A DNA stretch of 64,000 nt from Acidimicrobiia bacterium (lineage in GTDB: Bacteria; Actinomycetota; Acidimicrobiia; Acidimicrobiales; Poriferisodalaceae). The notes beneath the pieces were generated by a model that was not told the origin of the DNA, did not search any database, and worked only from the letters and a program-made list of their open reading frames with translations. Made by a program: the position numbers and the translations under genes. Below, piece after piece: positions 41,172 through 50,531 of this stretch (its first letter is position 1; every line of letters starts with the position of its first letter). The stretch covers positions 1 through 64,000 of the forward strand of contig JAJEFK010000026.1 in the NCBI GenBank assembly GCA_022820505.1. Direction: 5' to 3'.

Positions 41172-42467
41172 TTAGGCCTGCGATGCGGCTGAGGCGGCGT
41201 CGGCGATGTCGGTGAGGGTTTCGTCGATGACGTCGGGCGTGTGGGCGAGGCCGACGAAGATCGCCTCGTAGGCGCCGGGCGCGAAGGCCACGCCGCGCCG
41301 GAGCAGCTCGGCATGCAGACGGGCATAGGCCTGCTCATCGGTGGTGCGGGCTTCGTCGTAGTTCTTGGGGCGCCAGGTTGCATCGTCGATCGGCGGCTGG
41401 CCCATGTAGAGGCCGAGCAGCGTGCCTTCCTGGATGATCGACGCCTCGTAACCGGCTTCGGAGAGCATCGTGTCGAGCTGCGCCGCAGTTGCTGTGACCG
41501 TTGCTTCCAAGTCGTTGTAGAACCCGGGCGTCAGATGGTCCAGCACTGCGAGGCCGGCGGCGGTGGCGAGCGGGTTGCCGGACAGCGTGCCGGCTTGGTA
41601 CACGGGACCGGTCGGGGCCAGCGTCTGCATGATCTCGGCGCGGGCGCCGAGCGCGCCGATGGGCAGACCGCCGCCGATGACCTTGCCGAAGCAGGCGATG
41701 TCGGGCGGCACGCCGAATCGCTCGGCGGCGCCGCCACGGCCGAGGCGGAAGCCGGTGATGACCTCGTCGAAGATCAGCAGTGCGCCCGCTTCGTCGCAGG
41801 CGGCACGCAGGCCCTCCAAGAATCCAGGCGCGGGCGGCACCACGCCCATGTTGGCCGCCACGGGTTCCACGATGACCGCCGCCACTTGGGCGTCGAGCTC
41901 GGGAATCTCGTTAAAGGGCGCGACCAGCGTGTCGGCCACGGCATTCGGCGGTACGCCATCTGAGCCGGACAGGCCCAGCGTGGCGACGCCGCTGCCGCCC
42001 GCAGCCAGCAGCGCGTCAGCGTGGCCGTGGTAGCAGCCGGCGAATTTGACGATGCGGGGCCGGCCGGTGTGACCCCGTGCGAGTCGTACCGCGGTCATGG
42101 TGGCCTCAGTGCCGCTGCTCACCAGGCGCACCTGCTCCACGCCGGGCGCGGCCTCGGCGATCCGCTCGGCAAGCAGCACCTCGCGCTGCGTCGGCGCGCC
42201 GTACGACGTCCCGTCGGCCGCAGCCTTCGCTACGGCTTCGGTGACGGCCGGATGAGCGTGGCCCAGGATGATCGCGCCGTAGGACTGCACGAAGTCGAGA
42301 TACCGGCGGCCCTCGACGTCGAATACGTGTGGCCCTTCGGCTCGTGCAACGAAGTACGGCGTGCCGCCGACCGACCCGAATGCCCGCACCGGCGAATTCA
42401 CTCCACCGGGAATCACACGTTGAGCGGCCTCGAACAGGTCGGCGTTCGTCGAACGCGGCTCGGTCAC
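41172..42467 (-). CDS. hemL: Glutamate-1-semialdehyde 2,1-aminomutase
   Basis: A 431-residue PLP enzyme that makes 5-aminolevulinate in the C5 heme pathway. The start TNADLFEAAQRVIPGGVNSPVRAF is diagnostic; K262 in CFGKVIGGGLPIGA binds PLP; VSSGTEATMTA and LIFDEVITGFR are the usual cofactor contacts. It starts with GTG and is the last gene of the hemA-C-D-L group, 101 bp after hemD. Confidence 0.96.
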   Translation of the reverse strand: MTEPRSTNADLFEAAQRVIPGGVNSPVRAFGSVGGTPYFVARAEGPHVFDVEGRRYLDFVQSYGAIILGHAHPAVTEAVAKAAADGTSYGAPTQREVLLAERIAEAAPGVEQVRLVSSGTEATMTAVRLARGHTGRPRIVKFAGCYHGHADALLAAGGSGVATLGLSGSDGVPPNAVADTLVAPFNEIPELDAQVAAVIVEPVAANMGVVPPAPGFLEGLRAACDEAGALLIFDEVITGFRLGRGGAAERFGVPPDIACFGKVIGGGLPIGALGARAEIMQTLAPTGPVYQAGTLSGNPLATAAGLAVLDHLTPGFYNDLEATVTATAAQLDTMLSEAGYEASIIQEGTLLGLYMGQPPIDDATWRPKNYDEARTTDEQAYARLHAELLRRGVAFAPGAYEAIFVGLAHTPDVIDETLTDIADAASAASQA

Positions 42468-42568
42468 GGCCTCGCAGCGTAGGCCACGCCCCTGCGAGCA
42501 GTCGCCGTCGAACTACGGGCCCAAGCGGGACCCAAGCGGCCCTTGACCGCCGTCAAGCCAGGGCTTGA

Positions 42569-43336
42569 TCAGCCAAGCACCGCGGCGATGACAGCCTCAA
42601 CGAGACCGTCATCGGTGGGATGCGCAGCCACTGCCGCCACCGGCAGGTTCTCCTCGGCGCACGCAGCCGCTGTCGTGCCGCCAATGCAGACCACTTCACC
42701 GGTGACGGCGTTGCCGCTGATCTGCGACAGATGACCGCGCACAGCGGAGGGCGAGGCGAATATCACGGCATCTGCGCCGGACACATCGGCGACCAGATGA
42801 TCGGACAGCGTGGGCGTGACGATGCGGTATGCGCTCACGGCATCGATATTCCAGCAGCGGGCACGCAGCCCGTCGACCAGTTCCGGCCGGGCCTGTGATG
42901 ACTGGGGCACAAAGCACCAGTCATCCTCGCCGGGTTCGGGAAAGGCCTCGGCAAGCCCGGCAGCGTCGTGTCGGTCCGGCACCAGCGTGACCGGGCGGTT
43001 GATCTCAGCCTCGACGCGCGCGGCAGTGGAAGGTCCGACAGCCGCTGTGCGAATGCGTGCGAAGCGGCGGCGAACGCCGCGCCGGTCGGCACGAGCGAAC
43101 GTGGCTGCCACGGCGTTCGACGAGGTGAACGCGACCCAGCTGTACTGCTCGAGCCGCAGCAGGGCATCGTCGAGCGGCTGGCCGCCGTCGAGCGGGGGCA
43201 CCACCGCAATCGCAGGCGCCACCACCACCGTCGCCCCGCGCTCGCGCAACGCCGTGGTCAGCGGGCCGGCCTGGTGCGAGGCCCTCGTGACAACAACCGT
43301 GCGACCGGCGAGATCCGCAGCCACCGGGTCACTCAC
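42569..43336 (-). CDS. hemD: Uroporphyrinogen-III synthase
   Basis: A 255-residue protein that closes hydroxymethylbilane into uroporphyrinogen III. The family is poorly conserved; recognition rests on the two-domain pattern, the N-terminal TVVVTRASHQAGPL, the AFTSSNAV motif and DAVIFASPSAV in the second half, plus its place after hemC. The GTG start at 43336 fits the length. It is a separate gene here, not fused to a methyltransferase as in some actinobacteria. Confidence 0.9.
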   Translation of the reverse strand: MSDPVAADLAGRTVVVTRASHQAGPLTTALRERGATVVVAPAIAVVPPLDGGQPLDDALLRLEQYSWVAFTSSNAVAATFARADRRGVRRRFARIRTAAVGPSTAARVEAEINRPVTLVPDRHDAAGLAEAFPEPGEDDWCFVPQSSQARPELVDGLRARCWNIDAVSAYRIVTPTLSDHLVADVSGADAVIFASPSAVRGHLSQISGNAVTGEVVCIGGTTAAACAEENLPVAAVAAHPTDDGLVEAVIAAVLG

Positions 43337-43372
43337 GATCCCGCGCGCAGATCGGTAGGTCGCGGGGGGACA

Positions 43373-44266
43373 TCACGCTTTCGGCTCTGCGGAGTCGACA
43401 CGGGCGAGCAATTCAGTGGCGAGCGCTACGCCGAGGATCTCGCCGTCGAGGTGGCCGCCTGACGCACGCATCACACGGTCCCGGTCTGCGGTGGCCAGAA
43501 CAGCGGTCATGGCCATGTTCCCGTCGGCATCGACGGTGGCATGGGCGCCCGTGGGCAGGTCGCAGCCGCCGCCCAGCGTTCGCAAGAACGCGCGCTCGGC
43601 GTGAACGCATCGTGTCGTCACCTCGTCGATGATCGCGCCGGCGGCAGCAGCCGTGTCAGCGTCGCCGGTGCGGTGCTCGATCGCGATGGCGCCCTGGCCG
43701 GCTTGAGGCACGATCTCGTCGGGGCTGAATCGCTGTGCGATCCGGTGAGATTCGCCGAGACGCTCGAGCGCCGCCGCTGCCACGATCACGGCGTCGACGT
43801 CGGACTGGGCGGCCGCTGCGATGCGACGAGCCATGTTGCCGCGCAGACCGGTGAAGCGCAGATCACCGCGGAGTGCCGCGAGCTGGCACTGGCGGCGCTG
43901 TGATCCGGTTGCCACGACCCCGTCGCGGGGAATGTCATCGAGCGCCAGGCCGACGAGCGCGTCGCACGAGTCGCCCCTCACCAGGCAGCCTGCCAGCGTC
44001 AAGCCCGGGGTCGGTTCGGAGCGCATGTCCTTGGCACTGTGTACGGCGATGTCGGCGCGGCCGTCCAGCACCGCTGCTTGCACCTCGGTCACGAATACGC
44101 CCCTGCCCGACATTTCCGAGATCGGCGTGGACAAGTCGAGATCGCCCGTTGCGCCCACGGGCACGAGCTCGATGTCGCCCCGGGAAGCTCCGGCTGCCTC
44201 CAGCGCGGCGGCGACGGCGCGCGCCTGCCAAGTCGCCAGCGGGCTCGATCGTGTCGCGATCCTCAC
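43373..44266 (-). CDS. hemC: Porphobilinogen deaminase
   Basis: A 297-residue enzyme that polymerises four porphobilinogens. It has RIATRSSPLA at the start, the catalytic loop HSAKDM (K79, D80) and the dipyrromethane-binding C235 in LGGGCDLPTGAHA. It starts with GTG 11 bp downstream of hemA. hemB is not in the window. Confidence 0.96.
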   Translation of the reverse strand: MRIATRSSPLATWQARAVAAALEAAGASRGDIELVPVGATGDLDLSTPISEMSGRGVFVTEVQAAVLDGRADIAVHSAKDMRSEPTPGLTLAGCLVRGDSCDALVGLALDDIPRDGVVATGSQRRQCQLAALRGDLRFTGLRGNMARRIAAAAQSDVDAVIVAAAALERLGESHRIAQRFSPDEIVPQAGQGAIAIEHRTGDADTAAAAGAIIDEVTTRCVHAERAFLRTLGGGCDLPTGAHATVDADGNMAMTAVLATADRDRVMRASGGHLDGEILGVALATELLARVDSAEPKA

Positions 44267-44277
44267 GCGATCAAGAT

Positions 44278-45537
44278 CTACAGATCGAACAGGTCGCGCA
44301 CTGAGTCTGCGAGCCGGTCGCCCTTGGCCTTGCCTGCCGCGGACTTCAACGCCACGGTGGGTTGATGCATCAGCTTGCTGACGAGCGCGGCGGTTGCACG
44401 CTCGAGCGCCTCGCGTGCGTCATCGTCGAGATCGGGGTGAGCCGCCAGCGCACGTGCCAGCTCGGATTGGCGCACCGCCTCAGCCCTGCCGCGCAGCGAT
44501 TCGATGAGCGGTGCCATCTCCCGGGCGGTGCGGTCGGCGGAGAAACGCTCCGTCTCATCGGCCAGGATCGATTCGACTGCCGCCACTTCCGCTTGCCGGC
44601 CCGCCTGGCCGACCTCGGCGAACCGGGACAGGTCGTCCATGTCGAGGAGGGTGACGCCCGGCAGGCGGGCCACGGCCGGGTCGACATCGCGCGGCACGGC
44701 GATGTCCACGATCAGCAGCGGCCGGCCGGCCCGTCGCTCGATGATCGCTCCGACGCTGGCGTGGTCGACGATCACCGAACTGGCACCAGTGGACGTCAGC
44801 AGCAGATCGACCTCGACCAACGCATCTTCCAGGCTTCCGAGCGGCAAGTGATGGCCTCCGACCCGAGCTGCCAAGGCCTCGGCGTGCGAAGGCGTGCGGT
44901 TGGCAACCTGCACCGCCGCGGGACCGGCTGCCGCAAGCGCGACGATCATGCCCTCGGCCATCTCGCCGGCGCCCACGACGAGCACCTGGGCATCCTCCAG
45001 GGTGCCGAGATGGCTCTTGGCCATGCTCACTGCCGCGTGACTGATCGACGCCGTCCCCCGCGCGATGCCGGTCTCGGTGCGTGCGCGCTTGCCGGCACTG
45101 ATGCTGTGGCGAAACAGCTGGTTCAGGACTGCGCCCGTTGCGCCCTCGGTTCGTGCCGTGTCCCATGCAGCGCGGACCTGGCCCAAGATCTCGTGCTCCC
45201 CGACCACGGCGGATTCCAGACCGCTGGCCACACGGAACAGGTGACGCGCCGCGTCGTCGTCGTAGTGGACGTAGAGATGGTCGGACAGCTCAGCGGGTGC
45301 CGCACCCGACAGCGTGCAGAAGAAATCTCGCATCTCGCCGAAAGCCGCATGGAATTTTTCGGCCACGACGTAGGCCTCGGTGCGGTTGCAGGTGGACACG
45401 ACGACGGCCTCGCTGACGTTCGCGCACGATGCGAGATCAGAAAGTCGTTTCGGCACGTCGGCGGCGCCAACCGTGCAGCGCTCCAATAGCTCAAGCGGTG
45501 CGCTGCGATGGCTCACGCCCATGACAACGATGGACAC
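44278..45537 (-). CDS. hemA: Glutamyl-tRNA reductase
   Basis: First committed step of the C5 pathway: reduces Glu-tRNA(Glu) to glutamate-1-semialdehyde with NADPH. VSIVVMGVSHRSAPLELLE is the family N-terminus and C50 in STCNRTEAY is the catalytic thiol. The NADPH-binding VLVVGAGEMAE and the C-terminal dimerisation helix are present. At 419 residues from the GTG at 45537 it is of normal length; the 18 codons upstream look non-coding. Upstream is a 108-bp leader holding an inverted repeat. Confidence 0.96.
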   Translation of the reverse strand: MSIVVMGVSHRSAPLELLERCTVGAADVPKRLSDLASCANVSEAVVVSTCNRTEAYVVAEKFHAAFGEMRDFFCTLSGAAPAELSDHLYVHYDDDAARHLFRVASGLESAVVGEHEILGQVRAAWDTARTEGATGAVLNQLFRHSISAGKRARTETGIARGTASISHAAVSMAKSHLGTLEDAQVLVVGAGEMAEGMIVALAAAGPAAVQVANRTPSHAEALAARVGGHHLPLGSLEDALVEVDLLLTSTGASSVIVDHASVGAIIERRAGRPLLIVDIAVPRDVDPAVARLPGVTLLDMDDLSRFAEVGQAGRQAEVAAVESILADETERFSADRTAREMAPLIESLRGRAEAVRQSELARALAAHPDLDDDAREALERATAALVSKLMHQPTVALKSAAGKAKGDRLADSVRDLFDL

Positions 45538-45590
45538 GCGGACTACCCAGGGTTCGGAAATGCGGCCCGCACAGTCTCGCCGATCCGGCA

Positions 45591-45634
45591 CCCCGTTTCC
45601 ACGCGTTCAACGAAAGATCGCGCAGCAAACGGGG
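45591..45634. promoter_or_regulatory. Inverted repeat in the hemA leader
   Basis: The perfect 8-bp arms CCCCGTTT (45591-45598) and AAACGGGG (45627-45634) are separated by 28 bases, between the end of the small membrane ORF and the hemA start. It could be an operator, a terminator for the upstream genes or an RNA structure in the hem leader. Confidence 0.35.
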
Positions 45635-45645
45635 ACACAGGGCGG

Positions 45646-45735
45646 TCAGTCGAGGGCTACGAGCAGTTGGATGGTGGCGGCGAGCAGGATGACTGCCGCG
45701 AGCACGGCCAGCACGAGCGCTGTTCGAGGCCTCAT
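45646..45735 (-). CDS. Predicted 29-residue single-helix membrane peptide
   Basis: The frame starts MRPRTALVLAVL and consists of a short basic start followed by one hydrophobic helix, ending VALD. A good ribosome-binding site (AGAAGG, 45740-45745) lies 4 bases before its ATG and overlaps the stop codon of the SAM hydrolase gene upstream, which suggests translational coupling. It is too short for standard gene calling. The function is unknown; it may be a membrane partner of the neighbouring enzyme. Confidence 0.55.
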   Translation of the reverse strand: MRPRTALVLAVLAAVILLAATIQLLVALD

Positions 45736-45744
45736 GTCACCTTC

Positions 45745-46569
45745 TCATGCAGCAGCGCGCAGCCGGACTTCGGCGCCCACCGCGAAGCCGAGATGAACGG
45801 CGCTCCCGCCGGCGACCGTCAACTCGAGCAGGCCGAAAGGATCGTCGCACAACCCAAGGCTGCCCGAGTCCGCCGATCCCGCCGCCGCCAGCCGGACCGA
45901 CTGCGAATTCGCTTCCCCGGGCTGTGACGCACTCGCGCTTGCCGTCCATTCCATGACCAGGAGATCGCCGAGGGCCGCCAGCGTCTCGCGGTCGACGTTG
46001 AGCTGCACCGTGCCCCAGCGCGTGACAGACAGCACCTCGGCGGTCACGGAACCGTCGTCCTCGACGCGGGGCACGGCAACGAGCGACGGCAGCAGCAGCG
46101 AGGGGTCGATCGGCGCGCCCAGGGCTTCAATCGGCTCTCCGGCCGCCAGCCGGCCGGTTGCGGGCGCGAGCACATCGCGCGCCGGGTGAAGCACGGATTG
46201 GGGATCGCCGCATCCGGCGGTCTCGATGCGCACTGCGATGTCCGCGCCGCCGACCGCGGCGGTGGCAGCGGCGAGCACTCCGTTGTCGGGGCCGACCAGC
46301 ATCGACTGGCCGTCGCCGACCGAGACGGCGATGGCGGGCCTGTCCAAACGGCGTCCGACCGATGCGAGCACCACGCCCGGCGCTAGGTGCGACACGCTGC
46401 GCGCCAGCATCAAGGCCGCCGTGCGCGTATCGCCCGGATCGATCTCGTGGCACAAGTCGATCACGGCGGCATGGGGAGCGGCCTGTCGCACGATCGAGTG
46501 AATGACGCCCACCGACTCGTCTGCGGTGCCCAGATCACTCAGGCACGTGATCGTGTCGAAACCTGTCAT
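45745..46569 (-). CDS. SAM hydroxide adenosyltransferase (DUF62 family)
   Basis: A 274-residue protein of the family that hydrolyses S-adenosylmethionine to adenosine and methionine and is related to fluorinase and chlorinase. The N-terminal CLSDLGTADESVG replaces the common TDFG...D..VG motif, and DLCHEIDPGDTRTAALMLARS fits the substrate pocket region. The C-terminal beta-barrel domain follows residue 170. The ATG at 46569 was chosen over a 33-residue basic extension. The gene is followed 9 bp later by a tiny membrane ORF. Confidence 0.82.
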   Translation of the reverse strand: MTGFDTITCLSDLGTADESVGVIHSIVRQAAPHAAVIDLCHEIDPGDTRTAALMLARSVSHLAPGVVLASVGRRLDRPAIAVSVGDGQSMLVGPDNGVLAAATAAVGGADIAVRIETAGCGDPQSVLHPARDVLAPATGRLAAGEPIEALGAPIDPSLLLPSLVAVPRVEDDGSVTAEVLSVTRWGTVQLNVDRETLAALGDLLVMEWTASASASQPGEANSQSVRLAAAGSADSGSLGLCDDPFGLLELTVAGGSAVHLGFAVGAEVRLRAAA

Positions 46570-46603
46570 GGCTAGGGGCCGGCTCGTCGTCGCGGGCGCT
46601 CGA

Positions 46604-47395
46604 TCACGCCGAGCCGAGTTCGGCGGAGCGGCGCGTGGCTGCTTCGACGGCCGCAGCGAATGCGGCACGCACGCCGTGGCCCTCCAGCTCGCGGAGCCCA
46701 GCCGCCGTCGTGCCGCCCGGCGACGTCACGTCGGCTCGCAGATCGGCCGGCGAACGTCCCTCGGCCAGCAGCGTCGCGGCACCCAGCAATGTCTGGTTGG
46801 CCAATTCCGCCGCCACCGGTCGGCCCAGGCCCATGAGCACGCCCGCCTCGATCATTGCCTCGGCCACCAGGAAGATATACGCCGGTCCGGACCCAGACAG
46901 ACCGGTCACCGCATCCATCAGGTGCTCGGGGACGCGCACAACGCGGCCTACTGCACCAAGGATCTCCTCAGCCCATCCGAGGTCATCTTCGGTGGCTCGG
47001 TCGTTGCCGCAGATCGCCGCCGCGCCCTCCGACACCAGTGCGGGTGTGTTCGGCATGGCCCGCACGATCGGGGTGCCAGCGCCGGCAGCGGCGTCGAGTG
47101 TCGAGAGCGTGACTCCGGCAGCGATCGAGAGGATGCGCTCGGTGCCGGCGGCCGTGACCGCGGCGGCGACGGTCGGGATGACGTCGGGCTTGGTGGCGAG
47201 GATGGCACCGGCCGACGCCGCGACGTCACCGGCGACAGCGACGCCGTAACGATCGGCCAGCTCATCGCGGCGCGCGGCAATCGGCTCAGCGACGCAGATG
47301 CTCTCGGCGCTTCGGCCGGCCGTGAGCAACCCGCCCAGCAGCGCTTCGCCCATTTTGCCGCCGCCGACGATCAGCAGTTCGACGCTGTCAGCCAT
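46604..47395 (-). CDS. proC: Pyrroline-5-carboxylate reductase
   Basis: Last step of proline synthesis, NAD(P)H dependent. The 263-residue protein has the Rossmann motif LIVGGGKMGEALL, RAMPNTPALV and the C-terminal signature GLSGSGPAYIFLVAEAM with DVTSPGGTTAAGL. The ATG at 47395 matches the family length; the frame upstream overlaps non-coding sequence. It is 34 bp upstream of the SAM hydrolase gene. Confidence 0.95.
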   Translation of the reverse strand: MADSVELLIVGGGKMGEALLGGLLTAGRSAESICVAEPIAARRDELADRYGVAVAGDVAASAGAILATKPDVIPTVAAAVTAAGTERILSIAAGVTLSTLDAAAGAGTPIVRAMPNTPALVSEGAAAICGNDRATEDDLGWAEEILGAVGRVVRVPEHLMDAVTGLSGSGPAYIFLVAEAMIEAGVLMGLGRPVAAELANQTLLGAATLLAEGRSPADLRADVTSPGGTTAAGLRELEGHGVRAAFAAAVEAATRRSAELGSA

Positions 47396-47565
47396 GCGGT
47401 CACGGTACCGGACGGCATCAGGACCGCTGCCAAGCCCAATGGCGGTGCCGGGGCACTCGCGGTGAAGTGGGACGCTTCCCTGCGGCCTGCAGGCGAGTGC
47501 CCCGGCGAAACTCAAATCAATCAGAAATCAATGAAAAGCGTCAAATGATTTTCGCGGGTTATGCG

Positions 47566-47629
47566 GAGGCTGAGCCGGCAGGCGAAGCCGTGGCCCGAGC
47601 GGCCCGTGAGCGCAGCGAACAAGAGCGGG
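47566..47629 (+). repeat. 64-bp dispersed repeat, copy 1
   Basis: It matches 53654-53716 over its full length with one inserted G and one C/A change. It lies in the 260-bp gap between the YbjN gene and proC. In one frame it reads as Ala/Glu/Arg-rich protein (AVARAARERSEQER), as does the other copy. Confidence 0.75.
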
Positions 47630-47655
47630 AGATAACTGGTGCAGCAACGGGAGGT

Positions 47656-48147
47656 TCAGCCGTCCGCGCGACCTGGTTGGAAGCCCAAGCGGATCAGCGT
47701 CGTGAAGTCACGCTCGATGTACGCCCAGAGCGACCCGACGATCCGGTCCAGCTCGTCCTCGTCGACGCAGTGGGTGGGCAGCTCCCCCGTCAGGTACACG
47801 GCATCCTCGGGGCCGATGCCGTATTGGGCGCCCACCAGCGAGTAGTTGCGGCGCAGGACGAAGTCGGCCACCTGGTCTGCTCGATGCTGCGGCGTCGGCA
47901 GCACGTAGGACTCATACGCCAGCGTGCGCTGGCGCAGCGTCAGCCAGATGGCGATGACATCGCGCGATTCCCCGGCCAGACGCACGTACCAGCGCCGCGG
48001 AACCTCCTCGTCACGGGTCACGTCGAGCAGCATCGGGCGCTCGTCGGCGCCGCCATCGGCCTGTGAGTGGGCCCAGTCGGCGAGCCAATCGTCCATGCGA
48101 GACTCGAGCCGATCAAGCTCGGCGTCGGTCGCCGGCCGGCGGGTCAT
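47656..48147 (-). CDS. YbjN-domain protein
   Basis: A 163-residue protein with the chaperone-like YbjN/type III secretion chaperone fold pattern: an N-terminal helix, LTLRQRTLAYESYVLPTPQ, VADFVLRRNYSLVGAQYGIGPEDAVYLTGELP and a C-terminal helix with DELDRIVGSLWAYIE. In actinobacteria such proteins commonly lie beside mshA, as here (19 bp downstream of it). The role is unknown. Start ATG 48147. Confidence 0.82.
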   Translation of the reverse strand: MTRRPATDAELDRLESRMDDWLADWAHSQADGGADERPMLLDVTRDEEVPRRWYVRLAGESRDVIAIWLTLRQRTLAYESYVLPTPQHRADQVADFVLRRNYSLVGAQYGIGPEDAVYLTGELPTHCVDEDELDRIVGSLWAYIERDFTTLIRLGFQPGRADG

Positions 48148-48166
48148 GGTGCGCGAACCGGGCGCT

Positions 48167-49402
48167 TCACAGACAGGCGACGAGCTCTCGCCGGGCCGCG
48201 GTGTCGAGCACGTCCAGCGCCGCGGCCGCACTCGCACGCCAGCTATGGCGCTCGGCGCGGCGAGAACCGGCATCGCCGAGGCGCAGCGCCAGCAGCGGAT
48301 CAGCGAGGATGTCGATGACCCGGCGGGCGAACGCGTCGCTGCTGCGGTCGGAGATGAGGTAGCCCGTATCGCCCTCGACGACGTTGTCGCGCAGACCGCC
48401 GACGTCGGACGCGACGACCGGTGTCCCGCACGCCGCGGCTTCGAGCGCAACCAGCCCGAACGATTCTGAGCGGCTGGGCACCAAGCACACATCGGCGGCC
48501 CGGTAGTAGGTCGACAGCAGGTAGTGCGGGAGCGGATCGACGAACCGCACGTGGTCTGTCACGGCCAGCTCGTCGGTCATGGCTTTCAGGCGGGACAGCG
48601 TGGCCTCGCCGCGCGGACCGCTGGGCCCACCGACGACGACGAGCTGGGCGTGGGCGCCCGCTGCGCCGGCAGCTCGCGTGGCTGCGAGCGTCTCAACGGC
48701 CAGCTCGGCGCCCTTCAGCGGCTGCAGGCGACCCACGAACAGCAGCACCGGTCCCGGTGGAAGGCCGATCGCTGCACGAGCCCCATGGCGCTGGCCGGGC
48801 GCGAACATGGCCCGGTCCACGCCGGGTGTCAGCACGTGGAGACGCTCGGGCGCAACGTCGTACAGCGACGTGAGCTGGGCCGCCTCAGCGTCGCCGGAGG
48901 TGAACACGGCGTCCGCGCAGTCGATAACTCGTTGCTCCGCGTCACCCCGGTGGCGTGGCTCGGCGTCGCCGGTGCTCGTCTTGACGCGCCCCAAGGTGTG
49001 AAACGTGACTGCCAGCGGAATGTCCAAGCGGTGCTTCAGTTGGTGACCGGCCATGCCGCTCAACCAGTAGTGAGCGTGAATTGCGTCGACTGGGCGATGT
49101 GCGAGGCGTTCGCCGACCCGGTCGGCAAATGCTGCAACGACCGCCGGCAGGTCGTCCTTGTCGAGCGACGGGGCACCGGCGTCGACATGGGCGACCGTCA
49201 CCCCCGACTCCACCTCGAGCTGATCGGGCTGCGACGGATCGGTGCGGCGCGTGTAGATGTCGCAGTCGACGCCGAGATGCGCCAGCGCGGCAGTGAGTTC
49301 GCGCACGTACACGTTCAAGCCGCCGCCGTCGCCGCTGCCGGGCTGGTGCAACGGCGAGGTGTGCATGCACAGCACGGCGACCCGCAAGACGCGGCCAGGC
49401 AT
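48167..49402 (-). CDS. mshA: Glycosyltransferase, D-inositol-3-phosphate glycosyltransferase type
   Basis: A GT4-family enzyme of 411 residues. MshA starts mycothiol synthesis by joining GlcNAc to inositol phosphate. Seen here: MHTSPLHQPGSGDGGGLNVYVREL, which closely follows the MshA N-terminus, HAHYWLSG, PGVD and the donor-binding ESFGLVALEAAACGTPVVAS. The ATG at 49402 was chosen because the upstream frame is a shadow of the membrane-protein gene. Some length divergence from mycobacterial MshA means another GT4 substrate is possible. Confidence 0.83.
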   Translation of the reverse strand: MPGRVLRVAVLCMHTSPLHQPGSGDGGGLNVYVRELTAALAHLGVDCDIYTRRTDPSQPDQLEVESGVTVAHVDAGAPSLDKDDLPAVVAAFADRVGERLAHRPVDAIHAHYWLSGMAGHQLKHRLDIPLAVTFHTLGRVKTSTGDAEPRHRGDAEQRVIDCADAVFTSGDAEAAQLTSLYDVAPERLHVLTPGVDRAMFAPGQRHGARAAIGLPPGPVLLFVGRLQPLKGAELAVETLAATRAAGAAGAHAQLVVVGGPSGPRGEATLSRLKAMTDELAVTDHVRFVDPLPHYLLSTYYRAADVCLVPSRSESFGLVALEAAACGTPVVASDVGGLRDNVVEGDTGYLISDRSSDAFARRVIDILADPLLALRLGDAGSRRAERHSWRASAAAALDVLDTAARRELVACL

Positions 49403-49500
49403 CTGGCGGTCGGGGACATCGGGAGCCACGGCCGACAACGCTACGCAGATCACCGCAGCGTCACGAACTGATGGCGCCGCAGCGCCGTGGGATGAGACGT

Positions 49501-50517
49501 TCAGATGGCGAGAAGTCCCAAGCCCCACAGCCACGCCAGGGCCGTGACGCTCAGCGAATCGAGCCTGCGCACTGCCCACTCCCCGGCCAGACGCTCCCGC
49601 GCACGCTGGAGCCTGCCGGCGGGCTCCGATGCACCGCTGCCGGCGGCTGATCGCCTGTTGGCGTTCGGCGGGCCTGCCCGGACATGCTCTCGGCGTGCGG
49701 CGAGCGCGGTATTCGGCCGGGCGAGCGCGGGGCCGAGCGGCAGGGTCAACGCCGCGAGCACACCGAACCTGAAGACGTCGGTGGGTGCAAACGGCGGCAC
49801 GCTCAGGCCGGTCAGGGCAAAGACGGCGATCACGGCGGCAATCGCTCCCGTCAGCGGACCGCGAAGCCCCGGCTGCCGACCCGACGCGCTGAGGTGCGCG
49901 CCGGCGTCGTGAGCGGCGGCCGCGCTCACGAGCACGAGTGCCGCTCCCAGCGAGTAGCGAGCGATGGCTGCCAAGCACGCGGCCGCGACGGCGACCTGCA
50001 TCCAGGTGCGGATCAGCAGCCCTGCACCGCTCACGTACCGCAGCGGCGACGCCTGTCCCCCCATCGCAGTGCCGGGGGCGGGGCGGCGGGGTCGCAATGC
50101 TGCGACCACGATGAAGCTGGCGGCGACCGCCCCGCCCATAACGACCCCCGCCAGGCGGGTGTCGAGGACACCTGCAAATCCGACTGCACCGGCGAGCGCG
50201 GCAGCGGGCAGCCGATGACTCTGGGGAAGCACCAGCGATTCGGCAATCTGCGGCCGCGCCCCCGTCGCGCTCGACGATGGGCGTGTCGCTCCGGCGCGGC
50301 TGCGAACGCCCGCAGCTTGCCAGGCGCCGAGCATGGCGACCGCTGTCAGTGCGATGCCAAACGTCACCGCCCCCGCCCACAAGGCACCGATCAGCCCGAC
50401 GAACCAGATCAGTCCGCCGCTGATGGTGGCGTCACCCAATTCGACCGCAGGGCCGAGCCACTGCGCCGCTGCGGAGGTTCGCGGCCGCGCCAGCTCGAGA
50501 TCCGGCGACGCTGCCAC
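49501..50517 (-). CDS. Multi-pass membrane protein of unknown function
   Basis: A 338-residue protein with about eight hydrophobic segments and a basic, Arg-rich loop (residues about 275-320) before the last helix. No transporter or enzyme signature is recognised. It starts with GTG and lies 14 bp after the MoaD-like gene and 98 bp ahead of mshA. Because it lacks a family match its exact start is uncertain. Confidence 0.65.
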   Translation of the reverse strand: MAASPDLELARPRTSAAAQWLGPAVELGDATISGGLIWFVGLIGALWAGAVTFGIALTAVAMLGAWQAAGVRSRAGATRPSSSATGARPQIAESLVLPQSHRLPAAALAGAVGFAGVLDTRLAGVVMGGAVAASFIVVAALRPRRPAPGTAMGGQASPLRYVSGAGLLIRTWMQVAVAAACLAAIARYSLGAALVLVSAAAAHDAGAHLSASGRQPGLRGPLTGAIAAVIAVFALTGLSVPPFAPTDVFRFGVLAALTLPLGPALARPNTALAARREHVRAGPPNANRRSAAGSGASEPAGRLQRARERLAGEWAVRRLDSLSVTALAWLWGLGLLAI

Positions 50518-50531
50518 GGCGCGGCCGCCGC

